NCBI GenBank assembly: GCA_021827225.1
Contig: JAKAXG010000367.1
Location: 1 to 5,279 of the forward strand
Direction: 5' to 3'
Origin: Actinomycetes bacterium
GTDB lineage: Bacteria; Actinomycetota; Acidimicrobiia; Acidimicrobiales; Palsa-688
Length of the DNA: 5,279 nt
The notes beneath the pieces are model-generated. The model was not told the DNA's origin and searched no databases. It was given only the letters and a program-made list of their open reading frames with translations. This document shows positions 1-5,279 of the stretch, piece after piece (position 1 is the stretch's first letter; every line of letters begins with the position of its first letter). Position numbers and translations under genes: made by a program.

Positions 1-1
1 G

Positions 2-1645
2 TTCGAGCTGCGCCACGTCCCTTCCGCCTACGACGCCACCTACCGCTTCTGGTACCGGGTGCCGTGGCTGTGCCCGCTGATCGCCTGGCTGGTCACTGCC
101 CTGACCCGGCGCCGGGTGATGCGCTGGATCCGCCAGATGCAACCGAGGGTGGTGGTATCGACCTACCCCCTCGCCACCCTCTGCCTCGGCCGACTGCGCC
201 GCACCGGCCGGCTGGAACTGCCGGCGGTCAACTTCATCACCGACTTCGGGGTCCATCCCCTCTGGGTCCACCGGGGAGTGGACCTCAACCTGGCCATCCA
301 CGACAGCCCCGCCCTGGTCGCCGGGGAGCGCACCGGGCGCCCGACCATAGCCAGCGGGCCGGCCGTCTCGGACCGCTTCGACCCGGCCCGGCTGCCCTCC
401 CGGGCCGAGGCCCGTCGGCGCTTCGGCATCACCGACGACCAGCGGGCCGTCCTGGTAGTGGCCGGTTCGTGGGGCATCGGCAACGTGGGTGACACCTGGG
501 AGGCCATCGCGGCCGACGGCCGGTTCCTGCCGGTGGTGGTCTGCGGCCGGGACGAGCGGCTGAAGCGGCACGTGAGCGCCCTGGCCGAGCGGGGCGGGAA
601 GCCTTCGCTGATACTCGGCTGGACCGATGACATGCCGGCGCTCATGGCCGCCTGCGACGCCCTGGTGGAGAACGCGGGGGGGCTCACATCCCTGGAGGCG
701 ATGCGGGTCGGGCTCCCGGTGGTCAGCTTCGATCCCATCGCCGGACACGGCCGGGAGAACACGTCCCACATGGACGCGGCGGGCGTGGCCCGCCTGGCCG
801 CGGACCGGGCGGCGCTGGCCGAAGCCCTGGCGGAGCTGACCGCCCAGGGTCCGGGGCGTGACGCCCAGATCGCCCGGGCCCGTGCCATGTTCCGCCACAG
901 CCCGGCCGACGTGGTCCTCTCCGTCGCCGGGCAGCCGGTGAATGCCCGCCACGCCCATCACTCGGTGCGCTCCGCCATGCGCCTGGCGGTAGGCGGAGTG
1001 GCCCTGACCGGGATCTGCTGGACCGGGTTGACCACCGGCGTGGCCATGGCGACCGAGGCCGGCGCCGGCGTGGCCGACCCCCCGGCCCAACCCGGGTCGG
1101 TGGCCTATCTCGGGGTGCGCCTGAGCGCCTCCGAGCTGACGGACCCGGCGGTGGCCACGCAGCTTCGCCAGCTCTCCGCCACCGCGGTGGTCGACGACAT
1201 GACCGCCCAGGAGGTCCCGAACGCGGTGCGCCAGCTGGCCAGCGAGGGGGTGGGCGTCGCCAACGGTGGCTACGGAGAGCCCGGTGCGAGCCTGCCCGGC
1301 GACAGCGACCTGCCCTGGAACAGGGCCTTCCGCGACGCCCGGGCCGGGCGGGCCATCGCCGCCATCATCGGCCGCCCGGTCACGGTGACCGTGCCCGGCC
1401 GGCGGCTCAACGCCTGGGACCTCGTCGAGTGCCGCGACGCCCACACATCGCTGGTGGTGCCGGACCACATCCTCCACGTCGGTGCCGGCCAGACGGGCCA
1501 GGACATCAAACTGGCGGCCCGCCAGATCTACCTGATCAACGGCTTCGGGGCCACCCCGGCGGAGTTGGCGCAGTACCTGTCGCAGCTGGAGATCACGCTC
1601 GTGGCGTCCCAGCTGGCACCGGCACCGCTGGCTGCGCTGGCGTGA
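2..1645 (+). CDS. MGDG-synthase/GT28-like glycosyltransferase with C-terminal membrane segment and degenerate NodB-like domain (5' partial)
   Basis: The frame is open to the left edge, so the true start lies upstream; 547 residues are visible (numbered here from the codon at 2). Residues 1-115 resemble the N-terminal MGDG_synth acceptor domain (STYP, NFITDFGVHPLWVH, SGPAVSDRF). Residues about 150-305 are a GT-B donor half: a glycine-rich loop GSWGIG at 155-160 and the donor-sugar signature ENAGGLTSLEA at 223-233, as in MurG and processive diacylglycerol glycosyltransferases. The family moves a sugar from a nucleotide sugar to a lipid at the inner membrane face; the exact substrate cannot be read. 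Residues 328-350 form a hydrophobic segment, probably transmembrane. Residues 367-547 look like a polysaccharide-deacetylase fold without catalytic residues. Family members normally end after the GT half, at about 380-400 residues, so the extension is unusual. The stop overlaps the next start as GTGA. Glycosyltransferase class is fairly sure; glycolipid product is inferred. Confidence 0.88.
   Translation, partial: FELRHVPSAYDATYRFWYRVPWLCPLIAWLVTALTRRRVMRWIRQMQPRVVVSTYPLATLCLGRLRRTGRLELPAVNFITDFGVHPLWVHRGVDLNLAIHDSPALVAGERTGRPTIASGPAVSDRFDPARLPSRAEARRRFGITDDQRAVLVVAGSWGIGNVGDTWEAIAADGRFLPVVVCGRDERLKRHVSALAERGGKPSLILGWTDDMPALMAACDALVENAGGLTSLEAMRVGLPVVSFDPIAGHGRENTSHMDAAGVARLAADRAALAEALAELTAQGPGRDAQIARARAMFRHSPADVVLSVAGQPVNARHAHHSVRSAMRLAVGGVALTGICWTGLTTGVAMATEAGAGVADPPAQPGSVAYLGVRLSASELTDPAVATQLRQLSATAVVDDMTAQEVPNAVRQLASEGVGVANGGYGEPGASLPGDSDLPWNRAFRDARAGRAIAAIIGRPVTVTVPGRRLNAWDLVECRDAHTSLVVPDHILHVGAGQTGQDIKLAARQIYLINGFGATPAELAQYLSQLEITLVASQLAPAPLAALA
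1100..1645 (+). other. Catalytically dead NodB/CE4-like domain at the C terminus of the glycosyltransferase
   Basis: By eye this segment follows the intact NodB domain of the next gene. VAYLGVRL sits where VALTFDDG is expected. PAVATQLRQLSATAVV matches the helix and strand PLVLDALDALGWKATF. VPNAVRQLASEGVGVANGGYG matches APEVVTELVSRGHEIGVHGDT. GRPVTVTVPGRRL matches GRTVEWFRPPYGG. QIYLINGF matches ATVLLHDS. At each catalytic position the residue has changed: the two Asp become Val372 and Arg373, the HxxxH pair becomes a Gly/Tyr stretch at 421-426, RPPYG becomes VPGRR at 464-468, and the LLH histidine becomes Asn513 (residues counted from the codon at 2). The scaffold similarity is seen in the sequence; homology and loss of activity are inferred. 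It probably lies on the far side of the membrane from the GT half if the preceding hydrophobic segment spans it. Confidence 0.6.
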
Positions 1646-2376
1646 GTCAGCTGAGCCGACCCGCCCGGAGGGCGGCCACCGGTCTGGTCGCCGCGGCCGG
1701 GGCCGGCGCCTTCGTCCACCTGGTACCGGGCGTGGTGGCCTGGAGGTCGGCCCGCTGCCGCCTGCTCCCCGGCCTGTCCGGTGTCGGCCGCCCGGACCAC
1801 GTGGCTCTCACCTTCGACGACGGGCCCGACGCCCTGTCCACACCGCTGGTCCTCGACGCCCTCGACGCCCTGGGCTGGAAGGCCACCTTCTTCTGCCTGG
1901 GCACGCAGGCCCGGCGGGCGCCGGAGGTGGTCACCGAGCTGGTCAGCCGGGGTCACGAGATCGGTGTCCACGGCGACACCCACAAGAGCCATCTGCGCCG
2001 ACCGGTGCCCTCCGTGGTGCGCGACGTGGCCGCCGCCCGGGCCACGCTCGAGGACCTGACCGGGCGGACGGTGGAGTGGTTCCGTCCCCCCTACGGGGGG
2101 GTGTCGCTGTCGAGCCTGGCGGCGGCCCGGAAGTCCGGGCTGCGGATGGTGCTGTGGACCACCTGGGGCCTCGACTGGCGCAGCGACGCCACCGGTACGA
2201 CAGTGGCCGGGAATGTCGAACGCACCTTCGTACCGGGAGCGACGGTCCTCCTCCACGACTCCGATGTCACCTCCACCCCCGAGAGCTGGAAGGCGACCAT
2301 CGAATCCCTGCCCATCCTGGCCGACGGCTGGAGGAGGCGCGGCCTCGAAGTCGGGCCGCTCCGTGACCACTTCTGA
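1642..2376 (+). CDS. Polysaccharide deacetylase (CE4/NodB family), membrane-anchored or secreted
   Basis: The 244-residue protein carries a complete CE4 motif set. TFDDGP at 57-62 supplies the catalytic base Asp59 and metal-binding Asp60. HGDTH at 110-114 is the HxxxH metal site. RPPYG at 148-152 lines the active-site groove. GLDW at 176-179 supplies the usual Trp, and LLHDS at 203-207 holds the catalytic His205. The family removes N-acetyl (or O-acetyl) groups from cell-surface glycans in a metal-dependent reaction outside the membrane. Residues 13-34 are hydrophobic and follow an Arg-rich start, so they look like a signal anchor. I chose GTG at 1642 because it overlaps the upstream stop as GTGA and places this segment at the N terminus; the frame is open further upstream inside the previous gene. 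I see no Shine-Dalgarno, so translation is probably coupled to the glycosyltransferase. The substrate is not determined. Confidence 0.93.
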   Translation: MSQLSRPARRAATGLVAAAGAGAFVHLVPGVVAWRSARCRLLPGLSGVGRPDHVALTFDDGPDALSTPLVLDALDALGWKATFFCLGTQARRAPEVVTELVSRGHEIGVHGDTHKSHLRRPVPSVVRDVAAARATLEDLTGRTVEWFRPPYGGVSLSSLAAARKSGLRMVLWTTWGLDWRSDATGTTVAGNVERTFVPGATVLLHDSDVTSTPESWKATIESLPILADGWRRRGLEVGPLRDHF

Positions 2377-3250
2377 GCGGCCGTTCCGCCGGGCGCTCGG
2401 AGCGGCGGCCGCCGTCGGTCTGGCCGCAGTGGCCGCATCGTGCGGCAACTCCCTGCCTCCGTCGGTCTCGCGGGCACCGGTGCTCAGCGTGGCCACCGGC
2501 CTCTACCCCCTGGCCCAGATCGCCAACCTGATCGGCCAGAACAAGGCGGTGGTCACCGACGTCGTGCCCTCCGGCGCCGACCCGCTCACCTACCGGCTGA
2601 ACCCGGCGGAGACGGACCAGGTCCGCTCCGCCGGCCTCGTCATCGAGATCGGTGGTGGTTTCCAGCCGTCCTTCGAGGCGGCCGCATCCGGGGCCCGGAC
2701 CGTGTCGAAGCTGCGGCCGGCGGGCACCGCCAGCCCCTACGTGTGGTTGGACCCCCATACCCTCGGTGGCTTCGTGTCCACTGTGGCGGCGGCGATGGAG
2801 GCGGCCGATCCGGCCGCCGCGCCTCTCTACCGCGCGAACGCGGCGTCGCTGAGAGCCCAGATCTCGTCGCTCGACATCTCCTACTCGAGCACGCTGTCCA
2901 CCTGCCCCGACACCACGCTGATAACGCCGGACAACGCTTTCAGCACCATGGCCGCCTCCTACGGGCTGACAGACATCATCGTGGGAGCCCCCTCCGTCGC
3001 GTCCCAGATCCAGGCGGCCACCCAGGCCCTGCAGGCCGGGAGGACCACCTCGGTGATCACCGAGCCGTGGGTCGACAACTCGGGCGTCACCGCGGTGGCC
3101 GCCGCCGCCAGCGCCAGAGTCCGCTCCCTCGACACCCTGGCCGGGCCGCCGGCCGGGGGGTGGCCGGCGGGGGCCAACTTCTTCGGGCTGATGGAGCAGA
3201 ACCTGAGCACCCTGGGCAGCATCCTCGGATGCGCGTCTCCGAGCCAGTGA
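2363..3250 (+). CDS. ZnuA/TroA-like solute-binding lipoprotein lacking the canonical metal-binding histidines
   Basis: From GTG at 2363 the protein has 295 residues, normal for cluster A-I metal-binding proteins. It begins with RPFRRALG, then a hydrophobic stretch and a lipobox-like AAS-Cys27, so it is probably a lipoprotein facing outward. The fold signature is clear: LYPLAQIANLIG at 47-58, VVPSGADP at 67-74, VWLDP at 127-131, NAFSTMAASYGL at 191-202, and VITEPW at 231-236. However, the usual ligands are replaced: the DPH histidine is Leu75, the PHVW histidine is Tyr126, and the histidine before the DAF motif is Asp190. Glu234 and Asp257 remain, and His132 lies close to the second site. Ordinary Zn/Mn uptake is therefore doubtful. 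No permease or ATPase gene is present in the window. The start overlaps the deacetylase gene by 14 bp with no close Shine-Dalgarno. Family assignment is good; ligand is unknown. Confidence 0.88.
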   Translation: MTTSERPFRRALGAAAAVGLAAVAASCGNSLPPSVSRAPVLSVATGLYPLAQIANLIGQNKAVVTDVVPSGADPLTYRLNPAETDQVRSAGLVIEIGGGFQPSFEAAASGARTVSKLRPAGTASPYVWLDPHTLGGFVSTVAAAMEAADPAAAPLYRANAASLRAQISSLDISYSSTLSTCPDTTLITPDNAFSTMAASYGLTDIIVGAPSVASQIQAATQALQAGRTTSVITEPWVDNSGVTAVAAAASARVRSLDTLAGPPAGGWPAGANFFGLMEQNLSTLGSILGCASPSQ

Positions 3251-4080
3251 GCGGGGACCGGCCCGCCGGCGGGGCCCTCGGGTCCGTAGCCGGGTGGGGG
3301 TTCCCGGCCTGCGCCGGGTGGATGAGCGCCGGGCCTTCGGAGGTGAGCGTCCGCGAGGTCACCGGAGCGGTGGACCGGCCGTTCCAGTGGGCCTCTGTGA
3401 CCAAGCTGGTCACCGCTTTCGCCGTGTGGGTGGCGGTGGAGGAGGGCACGGTCTCGTGGGAGGACCCGGCCGGCCCCGACGGGTCGACGCTCAGCCACCT
3501 GCTGGCCCACGCGTCGGGCCTGGCACCCGACCGGGACGCCGTGCTGGCCCCGCCGGGGAGGCGGCGCATCTACTCCAACCAGGGATTCGAGGTGGCCGCC
3601 GCCCATCTGGCGGCGGCGGCGGGGATGCCATTCGCCACCTACGCCCGGGAGGCGGTGCTGGAGCCGCTCGGCATGACCGGAACCCGATTGGAGGGCTCTC
3701 CGGCGTGGGGCGCGAGCGGCCCTCTGCGCGACCTGATGGCCCTGGCCGGGGAGCTGCTCCGGCCCCGGCTGATCGGAGCCGGGACCCTGGCCCTGGCCAC
3801 CACCGTGGCGTTCCCGGGGCTCAGCGGGGTCCTCCCCGGGTTCGGCTCCCAGAAGGACAACGACTGGGGCCTGGGACCGGAGCTGCGGGACCACAAGGAC
3901 CCGCACTGGACGGGCCGGCTGAACTCGCCGGGCACCTTCGGCCACTTCGGCCGGTCGGGATCGCTCCTCTGGGTGGATCCAGCCGCCGGCCGGGCCCTGG
4001 TGTCCCTCTCGGAACGACCCTTCGGCCCGTGGGCGGCCGACGCCTGGCCCCGCCTGTCGGATTCGGTGCTGGCCGGTTGA
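3247..4080 (+). CDS. Serine hydrolase, beta-lactamase/DD-peptidase (class C, esterase-like) family
   Basis: The 277-residue protein has the three active-site motifs of the penicillin-binding fold: SVTK at 50-53 with nucleophile Ser50 and Lys53, YSN at 109-111, and HFG at 233-235 in place of KTG, as in class C-related esterases and DD-peptidases. LSHLLAHASGL at 82-92 and LEPLGM are further family hallmarks. Members hydrolyse beta-lactams, D-amino-acid peptides or esters; the sequence does not tell which. It is shorter than typical class C enzymes (about 350-400 residues) and has no signal peptide or membrane segment at either possible start, so it is likely cytoplasmic unless exported in another way. 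Two starts are credible: GTG at 3247, giving a GTGA overlap as at the first operon joint, or ATG at 3229, adding six residues and overlapping 22 bp. Neither has a good Shine-Dalgarno. It is the last gene of the operon. Confidence 0.9.
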   Translation: MSGDRPAGGALGSVAGWGFPACAGWMSAGPSEVSVREVTGAVDRPFQWASVTKLVTAFAVWVAVEEGTVSWEDPAGPDGSTLSHLLAHASGLAPDRDAVLAPPGRRRIYSNQGFEVAAAHLAAAAGMPFATYAREAVLEPLGMTGTRLEGSPAWGASGPLRDLMALAGELLRPRLIGAGTLALATTVAFPGLSGVLPGFGSQKDNDWGLGPELRDHKDPHWTGRLNSPGTFGHFGRSGSLLWVDPAAGRALVSLSERPFGPWAADAWPRLSDSVLAG

Positions 4081-4107
4081 GGCCCTCAGCTGCCCTCGGC
4101 CAGCACC
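4065..4107. terminator. Inverted repeat bracketing two convergent stop codons; candidate bidirectional terminator
   Basis: GGTGCTGGCCG at 4065-4075 is the exact reverse complement of CGGCCAGCACC at 4097-4107, an 11-bp GC-rich stem around a 21-nt loop. The loop holds both stop codons (TGA at 4078-4080 on plus; complement of 4086-4088 on minus) and a small inner TGAG/CTCA stem. The arms code for the similar C termini VLAG and VLAEG on opposite strands. No T-tract follows on either side, so this would be an I-shaped, U-less terminator of the kind proposed in actinobacteria. The structure is seen directly; the function is inferred. Confidence 0.5.
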
Positions 4108-4436
4108 ATCTCCTTGAACGCGGCCAGGGCCCGGGGTCCCCACACCGTCCCCGGCCCGCCGTTGAGCAGGATGGCCACACCGATCGCCTCGGCCACCTCC
4201 TCCTCCGTCGCGTTCTGGCGGGCCGCCCCCCGGGCGTGGGAGGCCACGCAGCCGTCGCACTCCCTCGTCACGGCCACGGCCAGGGCTATGAGCTCTTTCA
4301 CCTTGCTGGACAGAGCGCCGTCGGCCATGGCGGCCCGCTGCATGCTGGCGTACGCCCCGATCACGTCCGGGATCTGCTCCCTCAGGTCACGGGCCGGCTG
4401 GCGCAGCTCCCCCAGCACCTCGTTCGGATGGATCAT
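4086..4436 (-). CDS. AhpD/carboxymuconolactone-decarboxylase-like protein with CxxC redox motif
   Basis: The 116-residue protein fits a single CMD-domain subunit. Residues 59-67 read E-C-D-G-C-V-A-S-H, giving the C60-x-x-C63-x3-H67 pattern of AhpD alkylhydroperoxidase. Glu48 lies 12 residues before the first Cys, as the proton-relay glutamate does in mycobacterial AhpD. Such proteins reduce peroxides or partner proteins through the Cys pair and act as cytoplasmic oligomers; many relatives are of unknown substrate. The C-terminal helix region runs ATEEEVAEAIGVAILLNGG (76-94), also typical of the family. The ATG at 4436 has a strong Shine-Dalgarno; the frame stays open further upstream to 4553 but the extra residues look non-coding. 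No AhpC or peroxidase gene is next to it. It converges on the serine hydrolase gene and diverges from the cyclic-nucleotide-binding gene. Confidence 0.92.
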   Translation of the reverse strand: MIHPNEVLGELRQPARDLREQIPDVIGAYASMQRAAMADGALSSKVKELIALAVAVTRECDGCVASHARGAARQNATEEEVAEAIGVAILLNGGPGTVWGPRALAAFKEMVLAEGS

Positions 4437-4443
4437 CGCACGG

Positions 4444-4450
4444 CTCCTTT
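4444..4450 (-). promoter_or_regulatory. Shine-Dalgarno AAAGGAG for the AhpD-like gene
   Basis: On the minus strand AAAGGAG lies 7 nt before the ATG at 4436. It is the only strong, well-spaced ribosome binding site in the window and decides the start of this gene against the longer frame reaching 4553. Confidence 0.8.
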
Positions 4451-4618
4451 GCCTGCCTCGGCTACCTGACTCGACGGTTCGGCCCGAGCGGGCCCACCCG
4501 GGCATTGTCGTCGCTGCCCGCCACCGATGCGGGGATACCGGGGGCGGCGACATCCCGCCGGCCGCACCCGGGTGGGGGTCGGCGCCCGTCTTGGCCCATT
4601 TGGTACCGCGGCGGGCGC

Positions 4619-4624
4619 TAACGT
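4619..4624 (+). promoter_or_regulatory. -10-like hexamer TAACGT; probable leaderless start of the cyclic-nucleotide-binding gene
   Basis: TAACGT fits the actinobacterial TAnnnT -10 pattern and ends 6 nt before the ATG at 4631, the distance at which transcription would begin on or next to the start codon. No Shine-Dalgarno lies before this ATG. The TAA is also an in-frame stop, so no upstream start is possible. No -35 at a normal spacing is evident (TTGGCC at 4591-4596 would leave a 22-bp spacer). Confidence 0.55.
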
Positions 4625-4630
4625 CCGCAC

Positions 4631-5092
4631 ATGGCCACGAGGCTGCGCAAAGAAGAGAAGGTCGAAGTCCTCGGCCGCCTGCCCCTGTTCGAGAACTGCT
4701 CCAAGCGGGATCTGGGCCAGATCGCCTCGATCATGGTGGAGGCCCGCAAGCCGGCCGGCTCCTACCTGACGAGGGAGGGACAGGACGGCGGGCTGATGTT
4801 CGTGCTCGTGGAGGGCGAGGCCGAGGTCCTGGCCGGCGACGACCCGGCCCCGGGGTCGGCCGAGGGCCGGCGGGTCATAGGCCGCCTCCATGCTGGTGAC
4901 GTGGTGGGCGAATTGTCGCTGATCGACGGTCACGCCCGCTCGGCGAGCGTGCGCGCCGTGTCCGACGTGACGGTCCTCGAGATCGTCTCGGACGACTTCA
5001 GGGAGCTGGTCCACCGCTCCCCCAGCTTCGTGATGAGCCTGCTGAAGGCCCTGTCCCTGCGGGTCAGGGAGATGGAGATGCTCACCAGCTGA
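4631..5092 (+). CDS. Stand-alone cyclic-nucleotide-binding domain protein (Crp-type effector domain without HTH)
   Basis: The 153-residue protein is one CNB beta-barrel with flanking helices. LGRLPLFENCSKRDLGQIA at 14-32 is the usual entry helix, EGQDGGLMFVLVEGEAEV at 49-66 the barrel core, and GDVVGELSLIDGHARSASVRA at 89-109 the phosphate-binding cassette. Glu94 and Arg103 are the positions that contact the ribose and cyclic phosphate in cAMP-binding members, so ligand binding is plausible. It ends after the C helix (about 130-153) and lacks the roughly 70-residue DNA-binding domain of Crp/Fnr regulators, so it is probably a cytoplasmic sensor that acts through a partner. The acidic insert at 69-79 between strands may vary among relatives. 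ATG at 4631 is the only start possible, because an in-frame stop lies 12 nt before it. It is transcribed divergently from the AhpD-like gene and converges on the next partial gene. Confidence 0.92.
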   Translation: MATRLRKEEKVEVLGRLPLFENCSKRDLGQIASIMVEARKPAGSYLTREGQDGGLMFVLVEGEAEVLAGDDPAPGSAEGRRVIGRLHAGDVVGELSLIDGHARSASVRAVSDVTVLEIVSDDFRELVHRSPSFVMSLLKALSLRVREMEMLTS

Positions 5093-5121
5093 CCCCTCCG
5101 GACCCGGCGGCGGGCGGGCCG

Positions 5122-5279
5122 CTAGGACCCGTAGCGCTCCCGGAAGAGGGCTTCCTCCTCCTCGAGCTGCCGGCGTTCCGCGTCGTCTAGCTCTCCCTTC
5201 GCTTCGGGATCCTCCCCGGCCTCAGCCGGCGGGTGCGGGACGCCGGCCCCGGGGCCGGCGCTCTTGCGGGGCGGGGCGG
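5122..5279 (-). CDS. C-terminal end of an unidentified charged protein (5' partial)
   Basis: A minus-strand frame is open from the right edge to a TAG at 5122-5124 and shows 51 complete codons. The visible tail begins with a Pro/Gly/Ala-rich stretch (APPRKSAGPGAGVPHPPAEA) and continues into a charged, probably helical end containing ERRQLEEEEALFRERYGS. Such a linker followed by an acidic helix is typical of real protein tails and is less likely to arise by chance in the opposite frame, but the segment is short and I do not recognise a family. It converges on the cyclic-nucleotide-binding gene, with 29 bp between the stop codons and no clear terminator. The start and function lie outside the window. 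Confidence 0.55.
   Translation of the reverse strand, partial: APPRKSAGPGAGVPHPPAEAGEDPEAKGELDDAERRQLEEEEALFRERYGS
5241..5260. repeat. Perfect 20-bp GC palindrome
   Basis: CGCCGGCCCC at 5241-5250 is followed immediately by its exact reverse complement at 5251-5260. It falls in the Ala/Gly/Pro-rich linker of the partial minus-strand gene, where GCC/GGC/CCC/GGG codons favour such symmetry. No function is apparent. Confidence 0.6.

Larger units (their letters stand above)
4437..4630. promoter_or_regulatory. Divergent intergenic region between the AhpD-like and cyclic-nucleotide-binding genes
   Basis: This 194-bp stretch should hold promoters for both divergent genes. CACCCGGG occurs twice in the same orientation (4495-4502 and 4565-4572), the second copy forming the 10-bp palindrome CACCCGGGTG at 4565-4574. 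A short hairpin, CGGCG/CGCCG, is possible at 4545-4560. These could be operator elements but are short and of the base composition expected by chance in such GC-rich DNA. I could not find a convincing -35/-10 pair for the minus-strand gene, and I see no credible small gene here. Confidence 0.5.

Noticed and set aside
2330..2337. GGAGGAGG as ribosome binding site of the lipoprotein gene
   Set aside because: It is 25 nt before GTG 2363, too far for normal use, and no in-frame start lies at a suitable distance; it is explained by coding sequence of the deacetylase.
1528..2496. Minus-strand open frame (322 codons) opposite the deacetylase gene
   Set aside because: Low-complexity composition and no domain signs; the plus-strand frame has a complete CE4 motif set.
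2959..4260. Long minus-strand open frame (433 codons) across the lipoprotein and serine hydrolase genes
   Set aside because: It is Gly/Arg/Pro-rich with no recognisable motif and lies opposite two genes with clear family signatures; such frames are common shadows in very GC-rich DNA.
3294..4469. Plus-strand open frame (391 codons) in another frame of the serine hydrolase gene
   Set aside because: Gly/Arg/Pro-rich shadow that runs through the convergent AhpD-like gene and has no motif.
5107..5122. Small hairpin GCGGC/GCCGC between the last two convergent genes, as a terminator
   Set aside because: The stem has only 5 bp and no T-tract; expected by chance at this GC content.
5142..5155. Hairpin GGAAG-AGGG-CTTCC downstream of the cyclic-nucleotide-binding gene
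   Set aside because: A 5-bp stem 50 bp past the stop and inside the neighbouring coding end; too weak to call a terminator.

Overview
This is a very GC-rich window with dense, overlapping genes, GTG as well as ATG starts, and few Shine-Dalgarno sequences. That suggests a high-GC actinobacterium. The pairing of a plant-type MGDG-synthase-like glycosyltransferase with small stand-alone cyclic-nucleotide-binding proteins makes me think of Acidimicrobiia, but this is inference from gene style, not a database match.

Layout. (1) 2-4080, plus strand: four genes overlap head to tail. They are a glycosyltransferase that is open at the left edge and carries a C-terminal extension, a polysaccharide deacetylase (CE4/NodB), a ZnuA/TroA-like solute-binding lipoprotein, and a serine hydrolase of the beta-lactamase/DD-peptidase fold. 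The joints are a GTGA overlap, a 14-bp overlap and a second GTGA (or a 22-bp) overlap, so the run is probably one translationally coupled operon. (2) 4065-4107: the operon meets a convergent AhpD/carboxymuconolactone-decarboxylase-like gene with only 5 bp between the stop codons. An 11-bp perfect inverted repeat brackets both stops. (3) 4437-4630: divergent promoter region. The AhpD-like gene has a clear Shine-Dalgarno. The cyclic-nucleotide-binding gene on the other side has none, and its -10-like hexamer lies 6 nt before the ATG, which suggests a leaderless mRNA. (4) 5122-5279: the C-terminal end of an unidentified, charged minus-strand protein that runs off the right edge.

How the genes may work together. 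The glycosyltransferase and deacetylase point to modification of an envelope glycan or glycolipid; a lipoprotein and a penicillin-binding-fold hydrolase in the same operon fit an envelope theme. The most notable point is decay of active sites on recognisable scaffolds. The extension of the glycosyltransferase looks like a NodB fold stripped of all its catalytic residues, directly followed by an intact NodB enzyme. The ZnuA-like lipoprotein has lost all three canonical metal-binding histidines. The operon may therefore encode a binding or scaffolding assembly plus active enzymes rather than a metal importer. I see no tRNA, rRNA, CRISPR array, insertion sequence or phage gene.
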